NCBI GenBank assembly: GCA_021234155.1
Contig: JAJEKV010000034.1
Location: 11,930,697-11,994,696, forward strand
Length of the DNA: 64,000 bases
Direction: 5' to 3'
From: Isoetes taiwanensis
Lineage: Eukaryota; Streptophyta; Lycopodiopsida; Isoetales; Isoetaceae
The translations under genes were made by a program, and so were the position numbers. The notes below the pieces were generated by a model that saw nothing but the letters and a program-made list of their open reading frames with translations, ran no database searches and had not been told where the DNA came from. Within the stretch, counting starts at the first letter, position 1. Each line of letters starts with the position of its first letter. Below are positions 1 through 9,990 of the stretch, piece after piece.

Positions 1-37
1 GCATGCGTAGATTAATCTTAATTACACATCAATTAAT

Positions 38-271
38 CTAAGCATAAGTCGACATGCCTGAGCCGATTACTTCGGAGATGACCTTGTCATCCCATTGCTC
101 CATGAACTGCGAGTACTGCCTTATCAGGTCCTTCTTAAGTATCCATGTCGCATCTTCCACCGGCAAGTGTTTCCACTTGACTAAATATTGGAGAAACTCT
201 GATCTCCTTGTCTTCTTGATGGCCTTATCAAGGATCAAGTCTGGGACTATCTCTAGCTGCTCTTCTGTCAA
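38..271 (-). pseudogene. Chromodomain end of a Ty3/gypsy integrase (fragment)
   Basis: This 77-residue open stretch reads as the C-terminal chromodomain of a chromovirus integrase. It opens with MTEEQLEIVPDLILDK, followed by KKTRRSEFLQYLVKWKHLP, the usual chromodomain strand and aromatic W, and then EDATWILKKDLI with the acidic/tryptophan signature. In this family the chromodomain steers integration toward chromatin. Only this tail is visible; homology stops near position 275 and the rest of pol is absent on the upstream (right) side. A related but more broken copy sits on the plus strand at about 23.77-23.97 kb and starts with the same MTEEQ-EIVP residues, so the two belong to one lineage in opposite orientation. 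The left edge of the window cuts off the downstream part. I am sure of the domain type and less sure of the exact limits. Confidence 0.8.
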
Positions 272-330
272 TCAAATACAAATCTTGAAAGTAATCTTGA
301 AGCTTTCTGAAAAATCCTACAGAAAATAAA

Positions 331-2115
331 CTCAAATTCAATTGATAAAAAAAAAGGTTCCAAAACTTTACAATATGAAATAGTTCCAGAAGTATATTTG
401 CATGCAGCATGCAAGAACGGCCTGCAAAAATGCAATGGTTGGCCTATTATATGATTAAACAGTACTTTCGAATCTTACATTGTAAACAATCCCGATATAG
501 TGTCGTACCTGCTTTAAAAATCCGTAATTATGGCCCTATAACTTGAAAACACCATGGAACCCCGTGGATTACAACCCCGCAATTTGAAAACCCTATGATT
601 AGAACTACAAAAGAGCTTAGGTGGGTCTCGGGTTCAATGATTCCTCCGGAGATTATTATGACTGTTGTTCCCGTGATTTGCAAGAGCAATTTGTTACTTA
701 CGATTTGCCCATACCTCATTTATTTTGCAAATCCCCAAAAGTAAGCGCGAACCGCCATATCCATCAGAACGGTACGCCATGCTACATTATCCCCCCATCC
801 GCCAAAGAAGAGAAAAAGATAATGCCAAGTGTTAGACCCAAGTGTTGTTTCTTTGAAGAAGAAATGAAAATAAAACAAAATCAAAGGTACAAGCAATGCT
901 GGGAAGAAATGTGAAATGAACCAAAATCCAAACCTGCAAGCAATGCCGGAAAGAAGCGAGAGGTTTGCCAGATGCTACTGCCCAGCCCGCTGCCGTTGTG
1001 AACCAATGAAGAAATAAGGTGAATGCATCCGAACATAGTGGAAAGCCTGCAAGGCTATTGTGGAAATGCTGGATCTAATGCTCGCGGCTCTGTTCAAACT
1101 TACCCAAATAGGATCTAAAAGCAAAACTTTTATAGCAATCTCTGCATCAAAATAAGAACAATCAGCAGTAAGCTGGACCCTCGAATCGAGCAGCTTCGAA
1201 GACTTGCTTGATTGATTTGCTCCTATGAAAAGGTGACGGAAAGCGGAGAAGAATCGTTGCGTGGATGCAGAGGCCATAGGCAAGTGCACGCTTAGCCAAA
1301 TACGAAAATGAGAGGAAGGCTAGAAGGGAAAAAAAAAGTCCCGCAGGGGGGAAGAGGAACGCCGCATGCGGCATTACTTGGCGTTCGCATAAAACCAAAG
1401 CAATCCCATTTTAAAAGATAAGATAATATTAAAACATTGAACATTAAAAATTAAACCATCAAACCATATCGCCACATGCTCCGCTTTATCATCGTGGTGT
1501 GCTAACGGACGCATACCAATCGAAATCCACATCACTCATTACATGGCCCGTACGCCCTCCACATTCATTACTTTGCTTTATCTCTCGAATCGAGGGGGCA
1601 GCCAGAAATAACTACACTCTTCGCAGTTCCTCTGTTCTTCGTCTTCCTCTGTTCTTTTGTCCTCCTTCGTTCTTGCTAAGGCGATTGAATCGGAGGGCGC
1701 AGAAATCGAATGAGCTTATGATGGTGGCTTGGTCGATGGATCGCGATGCATCTAGCGCCGAGGTTATTGCGTAAATCGAGTCTTCCAAAGGCCGTTATAG
1801 CCTCAGAAAAAAATGATAGTTTTTTAAAAGTTTTTCGTGTTATTTTTACTATTACTGTTGTTATTTCCATGTGCTTTTCTGTATTCTTACTGCCTTATTC
1901 TTTTTCTAGCATTTAGAGGGTCTTACTATCCCCTGATACTATTTCCAGCTGACAAATCCCTATTCTCAATTTGGAAGTTCCTATTTAAAGAATGAACCAT
2001 GGAACAAGCTTCTTCTTCGAGCAAATCCGACTACATTCTTAAAGGGTCACCTCTTTTTTAAGGTTTACTATTTTTATTTAGGTCAAGTATAAAAATTATG
2101 TTTAAATGGATCCTG

Positions 2116-2157
<42 letters not shown>

Positions 2158-5100
2158 AAGCAGTTCCATTTTTATTGTTTTTTTTTTTTTTTTTTTTAAT
2201 TGAAGGAAGTTCCATGATTATTGTTTTCATTTACCCAGAACCGTACATAAGCAAAAGGAACTAAAAATGCCGACTAGAAATCCTCCACAGACATATGAAA
2301 GAAGGAAAAAATTGCAAAGCAAGAATTTACACAAAAGAAACCACTATGAGTGTTTCATTGGATTGATCTGTAAACATGTTAGGGAATTTAGAGAATTGCA
2401 CTCAGACCTTTCTAACACAGAATACGTCATCTCTTGTAGGATTAACGTCATTGATGCATTTCATCTATACTTGCCAGGCTCAAGGGCGTATTCTGGACTC
2501 GCGAGTCGAGAATGCCTCACCCAACAAGCATCACTCTCTCCCTGCATTCTCGACTCCAGCTAAACACTTGTTTAAAGCAGAAATCTTTCAACATGTATCT
2601 GAGAAAACCACAAGTTCTTACACGGGCAATCTATGAGCTTATGAGGTAAGCAGAAAAGACAACACAAAAAAGATGCGTCGTTATAAAGAAGAGCTCAGTA
2701 TTAGAGAAAAAATGAGGTCTCTTTATGTCCCTCTAAGGGGAAATTAGTTTTCTTTTTACATTATATTTTAGCTGGAATTTTTCGAGGCATTGTATTTATT
2801 TCGAATCCAAAGCCTTTTAACATATCCAAATGAGTTTATATCTACCTCTCTCTTTTTGCCACGTAGTGTACCAAGGGAAAAGCTCACTTGACGAGAAAGA
2901 TACACGAATCTCCCAAATTCGCTCGTGCTCGGATTCGACTTCCCCCGAGCTTTCAAATTCACCCAAAATCTCCCAAATCCAGTTCACTCGTGCTTAGATT
3001 CGAGTTCCCAAGGAGCCTTCAAATTGATAGTATGTTGCTTTCGAGTTGTTGAGTTCGTATTGTAAGAACCAGTCTTTCTTTCTCCAAGTGGTGTTTAAGG
3101 TAAGCTCGCCTCCATCATATAGTTTGTGCTTCTACAAAACTTTATAAAAAAGATATGTTGCAACTATTCCGAGCGTCTCACATTCTTCGGCGATATACAA
3201 ACAGATACACGCAATATCAGTGGCCACATTTTAGACAACTTGGTACATCAAATTCATCCACAACCCTCTCAAACTTCAACACAACATACTAGTTGTTAAT
3301 GCCTAAACTTTTCCACGTCAACCGTTCTCGGAACAATAGCAGTTTCTCATCAAAACTTGCGTCATTTAAAGTTAAATATTTTAACTCACGGATTGTCTTT
3401 CTTACTTACAGATGATGCTCCGAGAAACTCAAGCTGTTCCCAACAGATCAAGTGAAAATACTTTACAACACATTGGCTGTTAATATTACACTAGATACAG
3501 TTATTTTCAAATAATATGTGCCAGTCCAATGCATAATAAAGACTATTTTGATGCTTCTCATCAATGTAACAATGACTATTTGCCCTGAATTAAAAAAGCA
3601 ATAGCTTTTTTTCTCATCAAGCTGCACCCTTGTAGACAACATGCAAATTGCATCATGAGTTACCAGGAACCATGAATCCGATCTCTGATAGCAGACAATT
3701 CTTATCAAACGAAACAGATTTTTCGACAAGTTGGAAGTATTATTTTGCTCACTGACATTTGGTCCAACAATCAATAGTGAATAAATCCTACAGCTACAAG
3801 CCTACGCAAATCCACCTCTACAGATACAAATTGGATAAAGTATGCCAACACAAAACTTCACAACATTTACAAAATTTCACCATTCAGTCATACAAAATAT
3901 AAACACACATTTCAATCACAACCCACGTTCACAATGAAACATCCGCATACTCTTCAAGAATTGAACCTGATAAACCAAGTGTTCTTTTCACAAAATTAAG
4001 GTCTTATAGCTTATGGAATTTAGAATAAAAAAGTGTTCTAAGGTCCACGAATATGCAAAATTGAACTTCCTTTCTTGCCAAGCAAGGCAGTTATCTAGCT
4101 TAGGAGAAAGCTGAGCAGTTGAGCAGCTTAGAGTCTGAACTATCGGTTTGCAAATAAGGTAGAAGGCTTTGTACTGCTGCAACACAGCTGAGGGCAAAAT
4201 ATGCTACAAATTAAAAACTTAAAGTACCATAACAAAATGATTTTACACATTCAAGGGCTAGTATGGACATACCATCCAAAATTTTTGCAGAGTTTAACAT
4301 CTTATGTTGCTAGGAAAAAATGTTCAGGGTTGTCTGCATTTATAAGACCCTCCAAACACATGGAACCTAATTTGAGCAGTTCAAGATCACTACTGAACTG
4401 CATACAAAAGATATCCATCCAAAATACTAGCAACAAAACACATAAGTGACATATTTGGCAATGTGAATTCGTTTAGCTGCCAGCACAGTTCCTGAGAATG
4501 ACTCATGTAGCTTCTTTAGTTCTGCAATGTACCTAATATTAACCTCAAATCAACCAATAGCCTTATGCAACTCAATCAAAAGGAAATGAAGAAGGCTTAA
4601 CCGACCTAGTTGTAAAAGCTCTGGCAGCTCTACCGAGAGCAAGCAAGCTGTTCTGAAGAGCACCCACGCATTGTTCTAAGGCGTAATGAAAAAAGTTTCC
4701 ATCGCATAATACCTAGCAAGCACAAGAACAAGATTGATCTTCTCCAGCTTTTTTCTGTTTATCCAAATCCTTGCACATGCTTAATAGAATTAAAGCCAAA
4801 AAAACCTACTAGCATATGAACCAGATTGATCTTCTCCAGCTTTCCTCAACACACTGATATAATGAAGTGTTTGCCATTCTGCTTGTTCATTTTGTTATTG
4901 CATAGGAAAATAGTTGATGCTCTTGATCTTAGCAGACTCAAAACAAATTTAGAACCCTAGACCCTAAATAAAAAAAATAATTCAGTTTCGTGACTAACTG
5001 GGAAGTTACTTGGCTCTGCTTTGATCGAAGTTGAGGCTTCTAATTGAGGCTCTGCTTGATCGTAAACCCTAAACTAACTCGAATGGATGATACGAAACTC

Positions 5101-6027
5101 CAAATTGGGAGTTGTGTATTTTTTAATATAATAACTATTGGATGCTCGATGCATGGACATGCCTTATAATTATTTTCCACTTGACCTAAACAAATTCCCA
5201 AATATACAACATATCTTCATGAGATTTTTTGCACTATTTTCTAAATATATGGGGCATTCCCTTAACCTTGTAGACATGCCATTTGAACAAAGAGAAAGCC
5301 CCTTATTGGTTGATAGCAAAATCTGATGTGGAATTTCGAGATTTATTAAAAGGACACCAAGAGACCCCATATTTTCTCAAATGCAAGATGCTTCGTTATA
5401 AAGAAGAGCTTTAACAGGTTTAAAGAATCAGATGAAAATATAAGAACCAAAAGGTCTTCCCTCATCATCAAAGACTCCAAATATAGAGTAATGTAACAAC
5501 AACTTAGATCAGAACACGAGTAATCTAACGTGTAAGGAAAAATTTAAGCAAACAAACTTAGGCAGAAAAGCTAGAGGAGTATTTTACCTAAGAAACATAC
5601 AATCTACTATTGCATTTTACCTATGAGATAACAAGGCACATCCAATTCTAAGAATTAATCAAGCAAGCAGTTAACCTACACATATAAGGGAAAAGTAGGA
5701 AAAGTAAGAAGACAAAACACAAAAGAAGGAACGCTCAAGAGAAAGGCCCCTCTTCTCCAAGAATGATGGTTCTATGTTGTCATAGAACCATTACATTCCA
5801 AGAATTGTTGTATGGAGGGTTAGGCAAGCGTGCTAAAAATGGCAAAAAAGCTAGAGAATCTGCTAATTCTAGTTTATAAAGTAGTGGCCTTTTATCTTAA
5901 CTTTGAATATTAATGCGCCCTTGACTTTTATTTTGATATTTGATATTGAAAAATTAGTGTGGATTAAAGATGGTCCAAAAGTGGTACACCCTTTTTACCC
6001 CTTACTATACTTTTTTGCCTTCAATGA
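331..6027. other. Gene-poor AT-rich stretch
   Basis: I see no recognisable gene here. Open frames are short, overlap on both strands and show no family signature. Visible structure is limited to poly-T tracts near 2.1-2.2 kb, a short direct repeat (gattgatcttctccagcttt near 4732 and 4827) and scattered palindromes of the type ctcgaatcgag. The stretch may hold decayed repeats that I cannot classify by eye. Confidence 0.5.
2127..2197. repeat. Two long poly-T tracts
   Basis: Runs of T at 2127-2150 and 2178-2197 are separated by about 27 bases. Similar 'agttccatkwttattgttt' phrases follow each run, so the segment looks like a small duplication. Poly-T on the plus strand could mark the tail of a minus-strand retroposon, but no body was recognised. 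Confidence 0.6.
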
Positions 6028-6285
6028 GTGTATGTCCTTAATTTCAAATTTAAGAACATGTCGGAACCTATTTTTACATGCAGTCCCAAAATCACAAAAC
6101 GCCGAAAGAGACGCAATTTAGAAGGGAATTTGAGCAGCAAGAGACAGCGTCGACAGCAAGACATGACGACTCCACCCAAGAAGCGGGGCGTCGGATTAGA
6201 CCCGGCATCTAGCAACCTGAAGAAGCGGAAACCTGCACCTCCTGATAAGCTTTTAATTTTGCGTCATTGCATCGACCTGTTTTGA
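6028..6285 (+). other. Short basic open frame, nuclear-signal-like, function unknown
   Basis: An 85-residue frame is unusually rich in Lys and Arg. It has several clusters that resemble nuclear localisation signals (KRRKRR, KRQRR, PPKKRG, LKKRKP). No domain is recognisable. It lies just upstream of the LTR remnant that starts at 6489. It could be the first exon of a lost gene, a piece of a retroelement capsid gene, or chance. The basic composition is what makes it stand out; I do not assign a function. Confidence 0.2.
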
Positions 6286-6488
6286 TGATATTTTGTCTTC
6301 CAGCATTTACGCCCAATTTCTCGTCATCACTGATAGAATTCCATTCTTTGTCCTTGAAGGATTGGAGGCACAACTTCTAGGAATCCCTGCGGATTGCTGG
6401 TAGTATGTGGAAGTAACTGCGTGTGGGGAACAAAAAGATTTATTCTTCTGGCACAAGGATAAAAGAAGTTCCGACGACAAGTATAAGA

Positions 6489-6656
6489 AGGAGCCCATAG
6501 GGGAAGGGCACGCAAGACACCTTCGTGTCCCCTTCCCGCACTACGATCATCTCAGAGTGCGGGATAGACGGAGGGCCCGTGCGGTTGCAGGACCGGATGG
6601 GGGATTTCCTGCCGAGTATACGGCCGGGTGCCGTATGTTTAGCAGGGAGCGTCACA
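6489..6656 (+). repeat. 5' LTR remnant (last 168 bp)
   Basis: Starting at aggagcccatagggg and ending gcgtcaca, this segment matches 26290-26457 at every base by my reading. Immediately upstream the similarity drops sharply; only a loose agttcYgacgaY match persists. The LTR has therefore been truncated, replaced or recombined at about 6489. Confidence 0.9.
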
Positions 6657-6657
6657 A

Positions 6658-6669
6658 TGGTATCAGAGC
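6658..6669 (+). promoter_or_regulatory. Primer-binding site, initiator Met-tRNA type
   Basis: TGGTATCAGAGC lies one base after the LTR end at 6656. This 12-mer is the common plant LTR-retrotransposon PBS, complementary to the 3' end of initiator methionine tRNA. It fixes the 5' LTR boundary and the plus orientation of the element. Confidence 0.9.
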
Positions 6670-6746
6670 GATGTTCTTGGTTGACCAAGAACTAGCACTG
6701 ACCATAACCATGAAAGTAGTCTAACAGGCCTATAGGGGTATGAAAT

Positions 6747-6768
6747 AAAAAAAAAAAAAAAAAAAAAA
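6747..6768. repeat. Poly-A tract of 22 bases
   Basis: A pure A run lies about 80 bases after the primer-binding site. It could be a simple repeat in the leader or the tail of a retroposon inserted there. No body with target duplications is visible. Confidence 0.6.
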
Positions 6769-7148
6769 CCATCGAACCTCGAAAATAGGGGAAAAATTTT
6801 TTCTCCTAGGTAGTGGGTCCGAAATTAGGTTAAGTGTTAGACGAAGAAATGAATAAGTCAAATTCACCTTCTAGTAAATTTGGAGTGAAAATTATGCATC
6901 TGCATCAAATTTCACCTAAAATGGGTCAAAGAATTATGCCAATCTGAGACCCGAGTGAAAAATGGCGCAAATCCATAATTTATACTTCAAACTATTAGGA
7001 AATTTGGAATTCTAAAGGTATAATACGAATTTAAGTATGTATATTAGAAATTAAATATATGTTAATAATAAGGGTACTTTGGTGTAATTAATAAGGTGGG
7101 CTAATAAGTAGGCCTAATAATGGTAGGGAATATTCCTGTGGACCCTCC

Positions 7149-7157
7149 TTTTAAATA
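7149..7157 (+). promoter_or_regulatory. Possible TATA box of the H3-like gene
   Basis: TTTTAAATA lies about 90 bases before the ATG at 7248. A pyrimidine-rich leader (ctccatctctctcttgctca) follows, like plant 5' untranslated regions. This suggests the H3-like gene came with its own promoter. Position and context are the only support. Confidence 0.35.
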
Positions 7158-7247
7158 TCCCCGACATCTCATTTTTTCCTCCAACTTTTGCTCCTCCATC
7201 TCTCTCTTGCTCACCCTTACGTCACCCGCTTTTCCACACCGCTAAGT

Positions 7248-8346
7248 ATGGCTCGAATCGCTGCACAGCCTAGGAAGTTTGGGAGAGGCCTACACTCCTC
7301 GATGGCGGTGTAGCAGCAGGTCGCCATGTCAAGAAGATTCCGCCACACACCTTCCGGGCCGGGTTAAGAGAAGTTCTCCTCCAAAGAAGTGAGGACACCT
7401 TCCACACCATGGAAGAGGAGGCGCTTAGCAGCAGCCAATGGGCACCCGTGAGAATCGGGTGAGTCCCATCACTTTGGACCTTCGTCGGACACCGGAGGTG
7501 GAGCAGCAGAAGAGCAGCCCCAAAGATCGCATCAGGAGGCGGTTCCTTCGCACCAAAGAAGAAGGGAAAGGAGAAGGTGGCAAGAGTGGCCGAGGAAACG
7601 GGAGGCAAAGAAAGAAGAGGCAAGAGGGAGCTGCCGAGAAGGAGCGGCGAACGAAGAAGAAACGTATGTGCCTCAAGGATGGGCTATGATTGAAGAACCC
7701 TCAACCCTCGGGCCGATGAGGTGGAAGAGGTAGAAGGAGGCGGCGTGATGAAGAGGAAGAGGATTTAAGTCGCTTGGGGAGCCTTCGTATCCCCAACGCA
7801 GGCTTCCCACCCTACCCGGTGGCCTGCCACCGGCGTGGTCAAGAAGCGTAGGTGGGCGAAGGCCATTCAAGGCCTCCGTGAGGACCGTGGAATCTGCCGC
7901 GAAGCTGAAGGCCTACCAGAGTACCTCCGCCGCCGACAAGGTACAATGATCAGAGGCGTAACGGAGCGTTACGTTAAGGGCGGCCAGCCGAAGAAAAATC
8001 AGCCGAAGCCGCCACCTCCACGTCCTGAAAAGCCGAAGAAGGTCCATCATGGGCCTAACTCTCGGCACGCCCGCGTTTTCCAGGAGATTAAGCACTTCCA
8101 GCATTGCACTAATCTCCCCGATCGTAGAGAAGGCTCCTTTGACCCTGCTGCGGGGAAGTTATGCAGGAATTCATCACCGACTATAGGGTGACATCTTTGA
8201 CGACGAGAGTCCTGCAGGTGGCAGCCGAAGCGGAGCTGACCCAGCTTTTTGAGGAGGGCAACTTATGCGCAATCCACGCCAAGAGGGTGACCGTAATGCC
8301 CAAGGATCTCCACTTGGCGCGGAGGATCCGCAAGGAGTACCCTTGA
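7248..8346 (+). pseudogene. Histone H3-like gene, frameshifted, with long basic N-terminal region
   Basis: The last 61 codons (8161-8346) are plainly an H3 histone fold: alpha-2 [16 protein letters not shown], then [16 protein letters not shown] (normal H3: [16 protein letters not shown]), then LARRIR before the stop. Upstream, in another frame (8035-8115), KKVHHG...FQEIKHFQHCTNL matches the H3 alpha-N/alpha-1 start (KKPHR...LREIRRYQKSTEL). The joining stretch 8116-8160 crosses frames. From [11 protein letters not shown] to LQ the spacing matches canonical H3 with no extra loop-1 residues, so it is not clearly a CENH3. The ATG at 7248 gives MARIAAQPRKFGRG, which keeps A1, R2, R8, K9 and G13 of the H3 tail but lacks K4. 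About 260 codons of Lys/Arg/Glu-rich sequence separate tail and fold, where normal H3 has about 25. At least two frame changes and several stops make it non-coding as read. H3 would package DNA in nucleosomes; any function here is doubtful. Confidence 0.8.
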
Positions 8347-8552
8347 ACCTCAAAAATTTTAAAATTGTAATTAAAATTTTGGTGTAAACTGACTATCCTT
8401 ATTAATATATATCTCCTTCGTCTTGTAAAATTGATGTAAAGAAGTAGTTAGAGAAGTCAAATTGTACTAAAATTTTTTGTATCTAACTTGTAATAGTTCA
8501 ATTATTCTACTCCTAATTAGAAAAAAATTGATTCCGAAAGCAAAATGGCTTA

Positions 8553-8815
8553 AACCGGGTGGGTCCGCCAAACCCCCTTTCCGACAGTTCCGGAAGCCCT
8601 TTCGCCGCTGAACCCTCCCTATTTTACCGGGAGGGTGTCCATTTTGCTCGTGAAAAGTTGCATGCTAGGCTAGAATTGATCAATTAGTCATGTTAGATCT
8701 TTCCAACCTCAAAAATTCGCCAAATTTGCTTCAAAATTGAACCGGCGGGTGGGCCAAAACCCTTTCCATAGCTTTAAGGCCCTTTCACTTGAACCCTCTC
8801 CTGATTTGGCCCTTT
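8553..8815. repeat. Diverged tandem duplication downstream of the H3-like gene
   Basis: A phrase with 'accgggtgggtccgccaaaccc...ccctttcgcc...gaaccctcc' near 8553 recurs in diverged form near 8741 ('accggcgggtgggccaaaaccc...ccctttcac..gaaccctct'). The spacing is about 190 bases. Both copies sit in the non-coding stretch 8347-8891. No protein is recognised. Confidence 0.5.
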
Positions 8816-8891
8816 TGGCCTAATTTGACCAAATTTGACCCAACAAACTGTCATGTAGTGTCTCTTGCTTTGTTTTGCTTAGATTTGCACT

Positions 8892-9543
8892 TCATGATAG
8901 TTTCTTTTGGACACCCATAGCCATAGAACAAAAGTTTTTCCCATCAAGAACCCTTGTGCACTTTAACCCGCGAGGCACCCCTAGTCTATAAAAAGGGCCC
9001 TCATTTGTCATTTTCCCCATCAAAACCGCTCTCAGCCCTTTTAAGCGATCTTCTAGCTCCTTGCTCATCTTCACAAACCGTTTTTCATACTCCTCTCGCT
9101 TCAATGGTGCCCTCAAACTTTGTCGGATGGTATGACGCCGCCAATCACATCCGGTGATTTTCCCCGCTGACCAAGCTTTCCATGTCTTGATCACCTCTTT
9201 GATCTCCATGCCACATTGACTAGGACTCCCTATTACACCCCACATCATTTGCCAATATGACCGCCAGATACTACCCCGGAAGTTAGTTTGCCACCTAGGG
9301 AGGGAAATGGGTTTTTCTAGACTCGACCCAAGCCATAGGTGGGGATCTAAGGCCAAGAATAAGGTGTGGATAGAACCAGAAGCATGCCGACATTACATGA
9401 CCTGTAAGCATCATAGGCACGATACCTCTCAAACCAAGCAAAATTTTAGCTTTGTTCATGCAAAGACAAGGCATCCAACCAACCGGGGCCGCCAATTCAG
9501 CCCTTAGATCTAGCACCTCTCGACACCCAAGGGAGCATATCAA
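8892..9543 (-). pseudogene. Unidentified coding-like minus-strand stretch
   Basis: Two overlapping minus frames (9543-9295 and 9356-8892) together read like one protein of about 200 residues. It starts MICSLGCREVLDLRAEL, passes a Trp-rich middle (WQTNFRGSIWRSYWQMMWG) and ends in a charged, helix-prone part (REEYEKRFVKMSKELEDRL) that could be coiled coil. The 154-residue frame is among the longer ones in the region, and the frames overlap between 9295 and 9356, suggesting one frameshift. I do not recognise the family. It sits between the H3-like gene and a plus-strand frame, antisense to the retroelement, so it may belong to a nested insertion. Confidence 0.35.
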
Positions 9544-9990
9544 GATCCATGAGATCGACTCTACCGAAGTGCAGTACTATGGCGACCTCAGGAACACCCA
9601 TGCCGCAGATCGGCGTGATTACGAGCGCAAAGAAGGGAGGAGAACCCAAGTTGGGAGATGAGAGAGGCAGAAAGGATGGAGAGGCGAATAGCTAGGCAGG
9701 AAGGCACACTAAGGCGAGATTTCGAACCACCACTTGGCATCACAGCCCTGTCACCAGTGATCATCGACGGCGAGGAGTACATCTTGGCTAACGACATCCT
9801 CAACCTTCCCCATTGCCAAGAAGAAGGTCTCAGAATCGACAAGCCCTGGGTCTCACCTAGGCATATGGGGATACCACATCTCAAGGCAGCAAGGGGTCCA
9901 GAGAAAACCCCTCAGTATACGACTTTTTGGAGGTGGAAAACCCCTACATACGTAAATAGGAAAAGCCAGTTTCCAAGCCCCTTTCCGTAG
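9452..9990 (+). CDS. Unidentified plus-strand coding-like stretch
   Basis: Two plus frames (9452-9661, then 9658-9990) overlap by four bases and may be one broken protein. The second has a charged helical start (REAERMERRIARQEG) and a segment LSPVIIDGEEYILANDIL. GC content is higher than in the flanks. No known domain is evident. A retroelement capsid part or a captured gene are possible. I give no function. Confidence 0.25.

Noticed and set aside
975-1774. Frames of about 90-104 codons on both strands at 1.0-1.8 kb
   Set aside because: They overlap each other in opposite orientation, change composition along their length and show no motif; taken as chance.
7248-8346. Calling the H3-like gene a centromeric histone (CENH3)
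   Set aside because: A long, divergent N-terminal region would suit CENH3, but the spacing from the alpha-1 end to alpha-2 shows no extra loop-1 residues, and the fold stays close to canonical H3. The frameshift near 8116-8160 leaves some doubt.
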